Assembly: GCA_030141605.1 (NCBI GenBank)
Contig: JAQGDQ010000009.1
Location: 1,023,001-1,087,000, forward strand
Reading direction: 5' to 3'
DNA from: Tubiluchus corallicola
Taxonomy: Eukaryota; Priapulida; Priapulimorpha; Priapulimorphida; Tubiluchidae
DNA length: 64,000 bases
Part shown: piece by piece, positions 1-11,611 of the stretch
Layout: the number at the start of each line of letters is the position of its first letter
Position numbering within the stretch: the first letter of the stretch is position 1
Notes under the pieces: generated by a model
The model's database searches: none
Told to the model about the DNA's origin: nothing
Seen by the model: the letters and a program-made list of their open reading frames with translations, nothing else
Made by a program: the position numbers and the translations under genes

Positions 1-1313
1 TTCCTGAGGCGGTTTTTCGAAAATATCTAAATTGGGGTTATACATTTTAAAGTTCATTAATTATCGCAAGAAGATTTCCTGTAATGAAATGCAGCACTTG
101 TGTGTTTTTACAAAATGTAATGTTAAAAAATTCTGTTTTTTTGTCACGGGGTCCTGGTGTACCAGTTTTAACTATCTTGATTTGAAAAAAAGATTCTGAT
201 CATAAAAAGTTTTATGTTTAAGACAGTTATTTAAAATGGTTTATGTGATTAATCCAGGTGGCTACTTGGATATGGTTGGTTGTACATGAGTTTATGCTGA
301 CAGTTACATATATACTAATGTGATGTCAAATTTTTGACATTATTATCTGGTCTTATACTGATGTATGATGTATTATGATAAAGGACAGTCCATCATGTAC
401 TTTTCACAAATGCATTTTGCAGCAACAGTATTTTACATTCCAGGATCTACTGCTTTGCAATGTATAATGAGAAATCTCTCTTACGCTGTACAACTTGTAC
501 AGCAAATGCTTTTCAATTTTCAGTAAGCCTTTCAAAGTTGCAGTAGGTCAATGTTGTTTGTACTCTTAGCCTGATACCCACCAATCTTGTGAGCAAAATG
601 GTAGTGTACCAGGCCAACTATGACAATAAAGTGATCACACATGGAAATGCTGTTGAAATTTCAACCGTACAACACATACACGAGTTTTGCATATGGAATT
701 TAATAATTGTTAGTATCATATAAGCTAATAACTAAATTATTAAATCATTTGATAATAGACATGTAAATCTTATGTCACACTCTTTTCAGAATAGCATATC
801 TAATCCTTCAACCAGAACACGTCAATAACAACAACAACAGTGGTGCACAAATCAGTTGTTAATGTTGCTGGGCACAGATAACCTTTGACCTTTTCACGAT
901 CATCCCCAATCCCTGGAATTCTGAAAGGCTTATTGAATAGGAAGTTGCTCTGTGTTTTAACAGTGGGAGTCTATATAAATTAGACATATGTCACTTTTTT
1001 GTTACAACATGTGAATTCCGTTTGTCTGTTTCTCTTGTAAAGCAATTCTGATTATTGTTGAAAGTGATGCCTCATCAGTATTTTTGGGCATCTTAAGTTA
1101 ATTATTTTGATTATCTAAGATAATTAAACATGTTTAAATAGTGGGTTTTACTTGTGGTCGTGCACTGATACAGCATGTATCATTATGTGCCAAATGAGAG
1201 GCTTGAAATTGAAGCTGAAGCAGCATCTAGGATGCTCAGAATTATCTCACTTAGATTTTTCTTTTTTTATCTGCTTTTTCATACTCCATTTGTATCTTCT
1301 CAATATATTTCAG
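1..1313. other. Intron or upstream part of the USP gene; no exon recognised
   Basis: This AT-rich stretch precedes the first clear exon, which begins in phase 1 and so needs an upstream exon. The only weak exon candidate is after the acceptor-like site near 788, with a short frame over an AAC repeat (about 830-840). It lacks a good donor and shows no family resemblance. I see no repeat or RNA gene here. Confidence 0.5.
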
Positions 1314-1494
1314 AACTCTGCCAGTCAGCATAGTCTTTAGGCATTTAGAGAAAGACGGTGAGAAGGCTATGAGATTTGGCCATCCCAGGGTCGCATGCCT
1401 TCCCAGGAGGATCATGCCTCATGTCTTGTACGAGTTTGTACAGAAAATGTTGTATGATGGAGAAAACTATACCATTGCTCTTACAGATGCACAG
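1314..1494 (+). CDS. USP exon a: segment before the zinc ribbon
   Basis: The acceptor is TTTCAG before 1314 and the donor GTTAGT at 1495. The exon is read from its second base and gives LPVSIVFRHLEKDGEKAMRF, later LYEFVQKMLYDGENYTIALT. Reading from base 1 or 3 meets stops. This corresponds to the helical and insert region between the Cys box and the ribbon in large USPs. It ends in phase 0, as the next exon needs. Confidence 0.75.
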
Positions 1495-3447
1495 GTTAGT
1501 TGTTCACTGTTTAATGTTCAATGATATCGCAGCATTGTTGCATGATTGTACATCAAATTTTAATTTTAACCAACTGACTTACTAATCAACTTACTAATCA
1601 AAAAAATAAATAAACAAAGTGTCCACAGTATCAACTCTGTCAGCAGATTGACTATTAACTAATAGACTAAGAGGTTGATTAACTAATTGGCTTGGTTATT
1701 GCCTATGTGGCTGACTTAATTTGTTAATAAACCAATCGATAAGTCAGCCGGCTAGTCAACCAAACAGCTGGTTAACTAACCAACCTGACAAGTGATATGT
1801 TTATATGTGTTAATTCAGCTGTTTAAATATAGAATTGCCCATTTTGGGAAACCTGTACTTCACAACTGGGAGTTCACAGTAAATTTAATACTTTTTTATT
1901 TAGAACATATATTTAAGCTGTCCATTTTTGAGATTTGACACTGATCATCACAGTAAGATAATCACATTACATTCTATTTACACTTGTCAGGGAATGAATT
2001 GTTCGAGGTGCAGCTTCACTCGTCGTTGCTATGGTTGTCCTATTTCACTGGATACCGAGGTTGTATTTATGCCAGGTGATCACATCACAGTCACTTTTTC
2101 TGATCCGTCACCTAGTTTGATTGAAGCAATGTCGAGTTGTGTCAACCATGAATCAGCAGCTGAACATAAATTAGCAAGTCCATTGAATTTAATAGATTGT
2201 TTCAAGGCATTCTCAGAAAGGTAAGAATCGGAACCAATATAGTCGTCTTTATTAGTCTTTATTAAGGCCTGTTTTGACTAGCGTTTTCTTAGAGATGTGA
2301 TTATAGGGGAATTTTTAATGCTCAGTGAGAATTGTGCTGTACATCTCTGTCTATCTCGTTCCAGTGTTTTCACTAACAGTTTTCTCACAGTGATTATTGT
2401 TGCATTTTTAAGGCTCAGTGAAATTAGATATCGCTGTGTTATAGCAATACTTACTTTTTAATTCCTTGGTAGATAAAGTATCCCCTACGTCCATATCTGT
2501 TATTAACACTATTAACGCTGCCTTTTTTTCATCGTTGTTGAAGTAATTTTTATCTTTAATATGCTTCAAACATGGATATTTGTGAAGGCTTTCTGTCATT
2601 TTCTGCTGCCTTATTTTTTCCCGCTCATACGCCTTGTTTCTTATGTGGTATATATCAAATCAGCAATGAATTATGCAAAGAATATGGCTTTGTACTATAC
2701 ACTGTCTATATAAGCATTATTCAATGTGTAGGAATAATGCTACAATAGCCATTTTCACGGGCAGTTTCATTGCAAAACGAGAAAAAACCTCTAACATGCA
2801 AGAGCTTTTCTCGCTGCAATGATAGATGCTTTCACAGATGTTTTTGTGACGATTTGAAAAGCAAATTTGCTTCTCCCTGCGATTAAGGTTTTCACGGGTG
2901 AAGTTATCGTTCTGGCTTGAGATTTTGAGATTTTGAGATTTTTAAGAGCTTTTTCTCGCTGGAGCGATATTTATAGTGATATCGCCAACAGTGATAAAAT
3001 CGCTAGTCAAACGGGCCTTTATATAGTGCGTCTCAAAAGTCACTCGATTTCTAAATTTTTTTAAAACTTTTCCTTCTGTCTTTGTAAGCTTTCACACAAA
3101 TCAATTTTTCGTGTCTGATGTTGCTTAATTATGGAAGGAAGTATTTGAATGAAGTTTTTTAGATATTAGCACATAATTTGTAAAGGTTGGCGACTATGTG
3201 GAAGGGGCAGTTGCTACAGTAACAGTAACAAGTGTAATTTGAGGCCAAAATGAATCAATAAGAACACTTTTAAGTTTAAATTAAAAGTTTAAATTTAACT
3301 ACTGCTGATTGATAGGGCTTGGAAGGCTAGCTGTGTGCTGCAAAAATAGATATATCTTATATAAATGTCTTATCTTCATAGCAGCATGCCTGTTTGTAAA
3401 ATGAAATTGTGAAAATAACAATTTCTGCATATACACACACACGCACG

Positions 3448-3493
<46 letters not shown>

Positions 3494-6400
3494 TACAACT
3501 GGACGCCGCTGCCAAAGTTTTTTGAGTATGGTGCAGTACGTAAGGACAAATTGAAGAGTATTGAGGCACGCAGAAAAAATATTACCTCAAGCAATAATTA
3601 CGTTGTGACTTTGACGAGTATTAGAATGTGGAATAGTTTGCCATTTTTACTAGAAAAGAAATGAGACATCTAACCTTTCTGCTATTAAAATTGTGGAAAA
3701 AATACTGAAATAAAAATGTGTGTCCCTGTAGCTATTTATCCATATAAAACCAATATTTTAAGGTAATAGCTGATTAATTCGGTAGCATAACTATGGAATT
3801 AAGACCATCTACAAGATAACCCAGTTGGCTTCTAGCATTCATGGGTTAAATGTTTGTGACCTATGGATGGCACTACAGTTTTTAAAACCTGGTTTAAGAC
3901 AGTTACAACTTGCTTTTAAGTTTTTCCTTGCTTTTCATGCATTTTTATGCTGACAGATGTATGTGGTAAACATTATTTTGCTTTACTTTGGCATCTTTGA
4001 TGGCTCTTCTTCATGACTATGGGCCCCTCTAATTTACAAGCTGTCTACAACAACTGCAGGACTTGTGAAAGCATACGTGCACGCTGAAGGTGTTTTACCG
4101 AGCAACTAATGGGGAATTTGTTTTTATTTTCTTAGAGAAATTCTGGATGAACACAATCCTTGGTACTGTACTCGTTGTCAAAAGAATCAGCGGGCTGAGA
4201 AGACGATGACTGTTTGGCGATGCCCTCCCACATTAATTGTTTATTTAAAAAGGTGACTAATTATATCAAATAGTTTACTTGTTTTTAAAAGTAATACACG
4301 TGGTCGATATGTTAATATAACTTTTTTATAATTAAATCTTCGTGCCTTGGAATTTTTTTATCTATAGGGAAACTTTAAATTTTCAAAATTACTGTTGTTC
4401 ATGTTATAACATTACAATATGTACACTTGTCTTTTATTACTTACTAGTTGAAACAATTCCTTGTTTAAAAGGTATTATTTATTGTGGTGTGCTTTTTGTC
4501 ACCACTTTCTCTTTACATTACACCATTTGCACCAGTTACACACTTTTTTACTTCAGCAGAATTAATCTCTTGCATGTTACAGATTTGTCTTTCACGAGCA
4601 TACAAGTTTAAAGTTGGACAACAGAGTCGTCTTTCCACTTGACCACTTTGACCTTTCTCAGCTAATTTCTGGTCCATTTGAAGACAATTTAAGCTATGAC
4701 CTGCACAGCTGTGTTTGTCATTTTGGAGGTAAACCATCACTCAGAGTAATCTTTAGAGTGAAGCTAAACCATCGCTATAATATAAGCTTTTACAACCTAA
4801 AATCCTACTCTGATTAGTATTGTTTAATTTCTTTTATGATAAACTTACGTTAGAATGTGCTTTGTTCAAGCTTTTATCACTTACTTGGTTACAGCCTTTA
4901 ATTTGAAGATCCACCATTTCATTTTCATTGCTTGAGACGAATGACGTAATTAATACTATCACGTGATCATACCTTTTCTATTCGCATGAGTAGAGCAGGG
5001 TACAGCAAGGTATAACCCTAGGTTGCCCTTCTAAAGTGATTGTTTCTGGATGGTGTGATCATGTGTTGCATTTGTCATTGTTGTCTGTGTTGGTTTTGTA
5101 AATGGCTACATTTGTGTTTGTGTGTGTCTTTCTCATGCACATTTGGTGGCTTCATCTAGCCTAAAAGTATGTCATGTATTACGTACGTCATTCTCACTCA
5201 CTCGCACCATTGACTGGAAAAATGGCAATCTTTATGGCAATGCAGGCATTCTAAATTTGCCATGAAGGGTAAGCTATTCAGTTTATTAATTTCCTATACG
5301 TAAAATTAACTGCAGTAGGAACCGCTTAATGAACTCACTTTGGGACGGAAGTGTTTTGACCCAATTAGCTGACTGAACTTATTAACCAATGGATATAGTA
5401 TTACTGGTATAGAAGTATGTGTCACCAGCTTACTATGCACTGCAAAGCTTTTTAATGAATTTTAGAAACAAAGTAATGCCTAAATTCCTTTGTGCAGTTA
5501 AAAATTAGAAAAACACATTTTAAAATATTAATTTATACAAGCAAATTAGCAATAAATTAAAAAAATATACTTTTCCAAATCGCACAAGTCTGTTTATTTG
5601 CAAAAACTACAAAAATTCCTTCAAAGTCACCTGCTTCATTTTATCGCGAAGAAGTTGGCTCACAAAGTTCTCATAATGATAAAAACGTTGAAAATCTGTT
5701 GTTGTATGATGCACAAATTTTCGTAAACTACTTAGCGCTTTTTGCCCGTGTTTCCCCGCAAGTAGCTTCATCTGTAGTTTCATCTAAGCTCCTGCTTGCT
5801 ATCGTGATTTACTGTACTGTACCTGTACCTGTGTCCCTAGCATAACAGCAGCAACTAACTGATTAAGCTTTCTGGCAAAGCTTTCTGGTATGATAAACGT
5901 TCCTGCTTACAAACAAAACGGTGCTTAACGCGATTGTTTCTACGTATATTATAGGACAAAAGCGAACTAAGATGATATTAAAGTCATAAAATCTTATTGG
6001 TCACACGAAAGCATATGAAGCATGTGAAGCAAAAATATTGAGTCAATCATGCGGAGTTATTTGAGTACCGACAGTTTTTATGTACATTTGAGTAGAAGTG
6101 GCCCGTACCAGGCATTTTTGTGTCAATTAAGCGATTGAGTCTATTTAACGTGAGTCTGTTAAGAGGCGCCTACCGTATAAATTATTTATGTAAACATGAT
6201 AATACGTTAAAAACTTCAACATGTGCTGGAGTGTTATAGGCCTTTAAGTCATCACTAAATCAGGATAACCTGTTTGACTGTTAATTGTCTTATTTTGCAG
6301 TCATTCAGTAATTACACACTGTCGCATATAAATTATGTAGAACTTTCAGAGTTAATTAGCATTTTTTCTATTTAGGTCCAAATGCAGGGCACTACACAGC

Positions 6401-7144
6401 TTACGCAAAACATTTACTAATGGACAAATGGTATTATTACAATGATGAAAGAGTTGTCTTGCAAACACCCATTGATGATGACTATAGCAATGCATATATT
6501 CTCTTCTACCAAAGATCAGGTTTAAAACTGTTTGTCTGCTACCCTTTCTTTCATCACAAAAAAAACAAACCTTGAGAACTAAATATATTTTTTCATTATA
6601 ATGCATGAGAAACTTATACTAAATTTGATGCTGCTTTGCTGATTATGACACAAGCTGTCGTATTTTAACAGGTTCTGAACGGGAGTTTGTTCTTCCGGAA
6701 AACATCTCTAATTTTCAAGATGATGTCACCTACTCGTCGCTGGTGCCATTTCCCACTCAACCAATCTCTCACACTATTGACAGACTATTACAAGATCTGG
6801 CAGAACACCACTGCGATGAGATGTCCAAGGATGCAGAAGAGGAAGGCAGTTCATCAGCAGGTGGTCCTGCTCCGGACCTTTGGAGCACTAACACTGCGTT
6901 TGCAAATGGGGATGTTATAAATAATCACCAGAGAAATGACTTGCTAGTGCACAAAAATTCAGCTTTTCCTGACAAGGAAAATTCTCCGAGTTTAGAAACA
7001 CTTTTATCGAAGGAGACTTGTATGCCAAATAAAGGAAATACAGGTATGCCAGCATTTCGACAAGATGTTGTCGCAGCTACACTACCACTTTGCTACCCTA
7101 GAAATGATTTGAGCAGTGATGAAACAGACTATGATACATTGTAA
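1314..7144 (+). CDS. Ubiquitin carboxyl-terminal hydrolase (USP family, peptidase C19), C-terminal half, spliced, 5' partial
   Basis: A deubiquitinase that cleaves ubiquitin from substrates. Exons: 1314-1494, 1991-2220, 4136-4252, 4583-4728, 6376-6519, 6672-7144, about 429 residues to TAA at 7142-7144. All junctions are GT-AG and keep one frame (phases 1, 0, 2, 2, 1, 1). Visible motifs are a Cys-rich segment (CSRC then CYGC), the second zinc-ribbon half NPWYCTRCQ, the core strand PPTLIVYLKRF, the His box GPNAGHYTAYAK with the catalytic His, and WYYYNDERVV with the third catalytic residue, ending AYILFYQRS. This layout matches the USP4/15/19/32 group; I cannot choose among them. The Cys box must lie upstream of the window. 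The last exon is a long acidic tail ending SSDETDYDTL, possibly a regulatory or PDZ-type end (inference). Introns carry a Harbinger-like and a Tigger-like element. Confidence 0.9.
1560..1800. repeat. Degenerate tandem repeat of ACTAACCAACTG-like units
   Basis: The USP intron from about 1560 to 1800 is built from short interleaved variants of CTAAC, CTAAT, CAACTG and their complements. It looks like a decayed minisatellite. No coding content. Confidence 0.6.
1991..2220 (+). CDS. USP exon b: Cys-rich first zinc-binding half
   Basis: The acceptor is CTTGTCAG before 1991 and the donor GTAAGA at 2221. The reading starts GMNCSRCSFTRRCYGCPI, with two CxxC pairs, and runs to LNLIDCFKAFSE. The NLxDC-x-AF motif is the usual lead-in to the second zinc-ribbon half in USP4/15/32-type enzymes. 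The 230-nt exon leaves phase 2. The frame is also open upstream of 1991 to about 1928, but the polypyrimidine-AG at 1985-1990 and the phase favour 1991. Confidence 0.85.
2265..3018. mobile_element. PIF/Harbinger-like non-autonomous DNA transposon in a USP intron
   Basis: The left end AGGCCTGTTTTGACTAGCG (from 2265) and the right end CGCTAGTCAAACGGGCCT (to 3018) are inverted repeats. Each is flanked by TTA (2262-2264 and 3019-3021). A 3-bp TTA/TAA target duplication and a GGCCTGTTT terminus are hallmarks of PIF/Harbinger and Tourist-type elements. The interior (about 750 bp) carries a minus-strand ORF with a MADF/Myb-like look (see 2408-2640) but no recognisable transposase. Confidence 0.7.
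2408..2640 (-). pseudogene. Remnant of a MADF/Myb-SANT-like DNA-binding protein inside the Harbinger-like element
   Basis: The minus-strand frame reads upstream of the Met at 2599 (YEREKIRQQ) and continues MTESLHKYPCLKHIKDKNYF followed by an NNDEKKAAL segment. The pattern YPCL-x(3)-I/D-KxY followed by a KK stretch resembles the first helix of MADF or Myb/SANT-like domains. The usual tryptophan of helix 1 is not seen and the frame ends early. Harbinger elements encode a Myb-like accessory protein beside the transposase, so the location fits. The family call is tentative. Confidence 0.4.
3431..3490. repeat. (CA)n microsatellite
   Basis: About 60 bp of CA repeat with three ACGC interruptions near its left end, inside a USP intron. 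The minus-strand ORFs across it are Cys-Val runs with no meaning. Confidence 0.97.
4136..4252 (+). CDS. USP exon c: second zinc-ribbon half and core beta strand
   Basis: The acceptor is TTCTTAG before 4136 and the donor GTGACT at 4253. It reads EILDEHNPWYCTRCQKNQRA, then EKTMTVWRCPPTLIVYLK. The WYCxxC ribbon followed by a Trp and PPxLIVxLKRF is diagnostic of USPs. The 117-nt exon joins phase 2 to phase 2. Confidence 0.92.
4583..4728 (+). CDS. USP exon d: palm/finger strand before the His box
   Basis: The acceptor is TGTTACAG before 4583 and the donor GTAAAC at 4729. It reads FVFHEHTSLKLDNRVVFPLD, then FDLSQLISG and NLSYDLHSCVCHFG. The VxFPLxxFDLSxxI and YDLxxVxxHFG motifs are typical of the family immediately before the catalytic His. 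146 nt, phase 2 to phase 1. Confidence 0.9.
5313..6175 (-). mobile_element. Tigger/pogo-like element, copy 1, inverted relative to the others
   Basis: The left end CAGTAGGAACCGCTTAATGA and the right end (complement CGGTAGGCGCCTCTTAACAG) are imperfect inverted repeats; TA follows the right end. The interior (about 5590-5720) is the reverse complement of the 3' part of the copy at 54916, for example the segment reading GAAGAAGTTGGCTCACAAAG. The CAGTAG...CGCTTAATAGACTC ends match the Tc1/mariner-pogo-Tigger style. No intact transposase. It sits in the intron before the USP His-box exon. Confidence 0.75.
6376..6519 (+). CDS. USP exon e: catalytic histidine box
   Basis: The acceptor is CTATTTAG before 6376 and the donor GTTTAA at 6520. 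It reads GPNAGHYTAYAK, then WYYYNDERVV and SNAYILFYQRS. The His in GHYTA and the Asp in NDERV align with the second and third members of the USP triad. Both are present, so this half of the active site looks intact. Confidence 0.95.
6672..7144 (+). CDS. USP terminal exon: long acidic C-terminal tail
   Basis: The acceptor is TTTTAACAG before 6672; the frame stays open to TAA at 7142-7144, about 157 codons. The tail is rich in Ser, Asp, Glu and Asn, with no domain I recognise, and ends SSDETDYDTL. Low complexity and acidity suggest a disordered regulatory region (inference). The same exon is open in a second frame until 6920, which is a shadow. Confidence 0.88.
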
Positions 7145-8706
7145 TTTTTGTATTAAAATTGTTTTGTTTAATATCTGCTTGTAAAACAATGAGCTTACTC
7201 TATCACATACATGCAAAAATTTGAAGAATAAGAACAGTATGCCCACATATTTATTTGGTGTTTTTGTGCCAAACATTATGTGACAATGCTTGTTATGCAC
7301 GGGTAAACGAATGGCCCTCAAGTAGCATGTGTTCCTAATAACCATGCAGCAGGTTGGATATGATCATATGCATGAACAGTTTTAGTTAATTATTGAAGAT
7401 ATCAGAAATGCTGTTGAATGTTGTTGTTACTGTCAAGTGATTTACAACGTAACATTGTGTTTTGACCATTACTACTTTATAGCAATAGTTATGTATTGCA
7501 ATGTGCCACTACCAACTAGTACAGTGAGCAACTGTTAGCTGTAACTTGCTCATACTAACTTTGGAGTTACATTATCGTACTTGCTTGCAGTGGCTCACTT
7601 ATGAAACTATTCGATGGTGACATTAGCGTAAGTTTTATTTCGTCACAATCACAGGACCATCACGATTGTACAGCAACAATAGTTATGCAAACTATTATTA
7701 TTTTAAGCTTGTGGTATGTTGCCATTCTATTGACAATAGCTTGCAAGTAGTGTGCTGGATTATAAGCTATTGCCGCTTTAATTATTGTAATGTAGCCTAA
7801 TCTTATCATCATTTTGCTGAACAGCATGGACATGTTATTGTAATATAAGATGACCTTCTGTTGTTGTTCATCTATAATTTACAGTAAATTTTGTCGACAT
7901 TATTGTCTTCTTTGAATGGAGTGATATTAATAAGCAGTATTTAATCAGCGTGCTAAATGTAAACTATTTTTGTATTGCATCTATTTATGAAAAAGTCTGC
8001 TTTTTGTTGTTTGTGTTGACCTTATTATACAAGCTTATGTCAGTCTTATTGTGATGCATCTTATGAGTTCTAAAACTTAATAGTCAGGTTCACAGAAATG
8101 TAAAAAGGGATGTTGCTTCGCATTACTAGTTGAACATGAAAAAATAACAGTTACTGATTACACTTGATATGCATAAATATCAGGATTGTGCTGATTTCTC
8201 TGCACTATTGGTTTATAGGTTTGCTGATTTACGTGATTATAACCATGTTTTATACAGTTAATCTGCCTGTACAATCGTAGGCGTCACTTAAGTGAAGAAT
8301 TTTTTGTAGTGTTCTAATACACGCTACTAGGAAAACATTCTTTTGTTGCCATTATGCACATACGCATTTTGGTTTGATGTACAAACAATCGCTGAGGCAA
8401 GTCAAAGTTTCGATAACATGTTGTGGATCATGTAACAGTGGTAAATGTATTCGTGTATTCGTTTCCAATGTATTCGTTTCTGTTAAGATTTTTTTGTGAG
8501 CCATTGTGAAAGAGGAGGACTGTGGGAATAATTTTTCATCCATTTTTGACTTTGTACCACTCGTCATTTACCTGTTTTTTCTTGTTTGTGCTATGCCATA
8601 ACTGTTTAATGCAGAAAAAAACTGATATGCTTTTAAAATTTTGTGACCTTTCTGTTTTATTTTTGGATTTTTTATTGTATCTGTCATATTATTACTATTA
8701 TTATTA

Positions 8707-8742
<36 letters not shown>

Positions 8743-8994
8743 GTGGGCATCCATGAATATGTTTTATGGATGGCTGGAGTTAACAATAAAAACATTGGAT
8801 TGATTAGTATAACCTGCCTGCCCAGTGCCCACAAGGAAAATATTTTTATTAAGATGTAGATAGTAATTATAGTATATTATGCATATTACATTAGCACAGG
8901 AAAATTACATTAATATACACGGGTGTAAAATCATCAGTATTCTGTAAAGAGAATGTTATTTTGTTACTAAAACAGTAATAGTACTGTATCACAT
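7145..8994. other. USP 3' UTR and 3' flank
   Basis: No coding exon recognised. An ATTAAA at 7152-7157 is too near the stop to be convincing; a canonical AATAAA at 8785-8790 is a possible distal polyadenylation signal, which would give a 3' UTR of about 1.65 kb. The real end cannot be fixed from sequence. Confidence 0.35.
8688..8741. repeat. (TTA)n microsatellite
   Basis: About 54 bp of ATT/TTA repeat with two interruptions. The poly-Asn and poly-Tyr ORFs over it are artefacts. Confidence 0.95.
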
Positions 8995-9600
8995 TGCTAC
9001 CCTAGCTTGCAATCACGTTTGACCACGCTGCCCTGTCACCCACAACTTCCCGTGTCTCTCTATTTTTGATATATGATGATGTGTCGATAAAATTTTTTGG
9101 ATGAAACGGTTATAAGTCAGCAGCTTTCCTCCTTGCAGTTTCTTTTCTTTATGCAGGGCTTTTTTGAAAGCTAATTTTAATGGGCTGTCAGCTGGTAATT
9201 GTATGACATTTCCTATCCATCTTAATCTCCTCCTTTTGATTTTAACTGTCCACTCCTCTGACTTGACGTTATTACATGGATCCTGGTTTGATATTTTTCT
9301 TTGGCCATTTTATTCCTAGAATGTTCCTATAGTTTCTTCTTTGAGATGCATCAATTTTTGATTTGTATTGTGTTTGATTGTCCATAATTCTGAGTTGTAG
9401 AAAAACAGTCTCCATAGGTATAGCAAAGGTACTTACTTTTGTTTCTAGACTGAGCCTCTTACTTTCAAAAAATTTTGTTAATTTGAAATGTGCTGCTACT
9501 GCCAAGATTTTTCTTCTTGATATACAGTGCCTTCACCTGTTGATAGAAGACTGCCTCTATAAGGATCCAAGTATTTGCATATTCTCTCCATTCATTTTAT
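8995..9600 (-). mobile_element. Dead LINE fragment, C-terminal end of a reverse-transcriptase ORF
   Basis: Read on the minus strand, the region gives pieces typical of the region after the reverse transcriptase in non-LTR elements: a LETKVSTFAIP segment, an ELWTI-like piece, QRRNYRNILGIKWPKK, NQDPCNNVKSEEWTVKIK, RRRLRWIGNVIQLPADSPLK and a tail around GKLWVTGQRG. It has several stops and frameshifts, so it is not functional. The RLRWxGHV-like motif is shared by many LINE clades. Confidence 0.75.
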
Positions 9601-9659
9601 GTTATTCTCTTCTGTTTTGTTTTTATGTAATATGAGATCCATTTCTTTTTATTTTGATA

Positions 9660-10355
9660 TTATGTAAGTCATTGTTGCTTCTTGTTAAGTGATGTCGCGG
9701 ACGTTCTTCAGGTGACGCCACAAAAGTTTTGTTGTTATTTACTGTAGTTACCGGCGGTAATTGTTGACGGGTATGTGACTTTTGGCTACGGCTATTTGGG
9801 CACGGGACTTTCTTACTCTTAGTAACATGAGCAACGGGATTTAATTGTTGATTATTAGCAATGCTTATTAAAACTTGCAGACAGAATAAGCCAACTTAGA
9901 ATTTCCAGTTTGTCCCAGGCGATCTGACCTAAAGTTAACGTGGAACTATTCATCGAGTGCTTGGTATGCTTTAAGTTATGTTGTTTATACTATGTTGTAT
10001 GTGAAGCAAGTGTAGATGTATTTAAGAGAAGGTTGGATATACATTGGGCTGGGAAAGAGATAGTCTACAAAACCTAAGGTCTCCTTTGAGGATACAGATA
10101 GGAACATACATACACGATTATGGCTAGAAGATTACTTTGCCAAAACAGCATAGGGTAAGGTAAGGTCTGTTTGAAAGAAAGCAGGTCAGGAAATAAAAAA
10201 AATGCCTAATACATAATTGTCCTTTCAAGATTACGGTTCTTCACAGTATCTCTTGTGAAATGTTCAGCAGCAGAGTTTTTACACAGGATGAGTGTTTTAG
10301 TTATTTCTAGTGTCAATTACACTATCGTGCCCTGCGAGTAGCCTCAACTAACATG
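9660..10355. other. Intergenic, nothing recognised
   Basis: No exon, RNA gene or repeat structure stands out between the two LINE fragments. Confidence 0.4.
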
Positions 10356-10359
10356 CATA

Positions 10360-11610
10360 GCCTGTGAAATAATGGAGCATATGTATCTGCCTCTCATATG
10401 ACAACAAACATCTTGATAATTTTGACATTATTAAAAGAATCCAACACGGTTTTCGTTCGTGTTTTTCATGTTGAACTTAGCTGATAGAAGCTGTACATGA
10501 CTGGACATTAGCTTTAAACGACAGACAAGGCAATAAAGTCTGCCAGGTTGATACTATACTGCTTGATTTAAGCAAATTTTTCGGCCGGATCCCACATCAG
10601 CATCCTTAGCCGAGCTTGTTTTCTATGGTATCAGAGGACATATTTTACGATGGATCAGAGTAAAATGTCTCCGTCAGTGGTATTCTCTCCAAATCCATTA
10701 ATGTTACATCAAGAGTCCTGCAAGGTTCAGTCCTTGAACCGGCTTTATTCGTCCTTTATATAAATGACATCGGTGATAACATATCATCAAACATCCGACT
10801 ATTAGCTAGTGACTCAATTCTGTATAGACCTATATGGAGTAATCAAGATCACTACATTGTACAATATCTCTCATAGCTACATCTATGGAGAGTAAATTGG
10901 CTTATGGACTTTAAAACATTGATGAATACAAAATTTTACCTATTTCTCAAAAGAAAAATCCAAATTACCTTCCTTACAGCATGGGCGATAGAATCCTAAA
11001 GCATGCTTCTTCACACCCATACCTGGGGATTACCATCAGCACCAATGTTTTTTCGAGTGAGCACTGCCAGGATATTGCCATTAGGACACTTAATGTTATT
11101 TGCAACACGCTACACCCATGTCACCAACAGTTAAAGAAAGAGCTTATCAAGCCTTGGGCAGACTTAAACTAGAATATCATATCGCATCCTGGAACTCATA
11201 AACAATTATTGACATCAAACGCATCAAGCAAGTTCAGCGAAATGTAGCATAATTTGTACGAAATGAATAACTTATAGCAGAAATCTCCGAACACTAGAAA
11301 TCAGACGCTGACAAACGATACTAAACATCTTGCACAATATAGTGCATCACAGGATAGGCATCAATTTACCAACTTGTATCATCCCATCACTCAAGAATAT
11401 CATCAAATTCGTTCAACCAGCAGCAAGAGTCAATATTTTTCTATACTTCTACCCCAGAACAAACTTCCACCGGATATCAGAGAAATCACTTTCCTAGAGA
11501 CTACTTCAGAGCACTAGCATCCTCAGCTATTTCTACCATGACGGTTCCCCCCTACCTAACCTGTCTGTAAATCTAAGCATGTTTTTAGCCTGCATCCACA
11601 CCATGTTTAA
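10360..11610 (+). mobile_element. Dead LINE (Jockey/CR1-like) reverse-transcriptase fragment
   Basis: On the + strand, in shifting frames with stops, the sequence gives core RT motifs: IKRIQHGFRS, NDRQGNKVCQVDTILLDLSK, LQGSVLEPALFVLYINDIGD (decayed GVPQGSVLGP) and a LASDSILY piece where the catalytic FADD box should be. The 3' end gives INLPTCIIPS, FVQPAARVN and FLYFYPRTNF, typical of the C-terminal end of CR1/Jockey-type elements. The catalytic box is mutated and the ORF is broken, so it is inactive. Confidence 0.8.
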
Positions 11611-11611
11611 T

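Noticed and set aside
784-870. Possible upstream USP exon around the AAC repeat
   Set aside because: No good donor, short frame, no USP motif; left as unassigned.
8568-8834. Poly-Asn / poly-Tyr ORFs
   Set aside because: Created by the TTA microsatellite.
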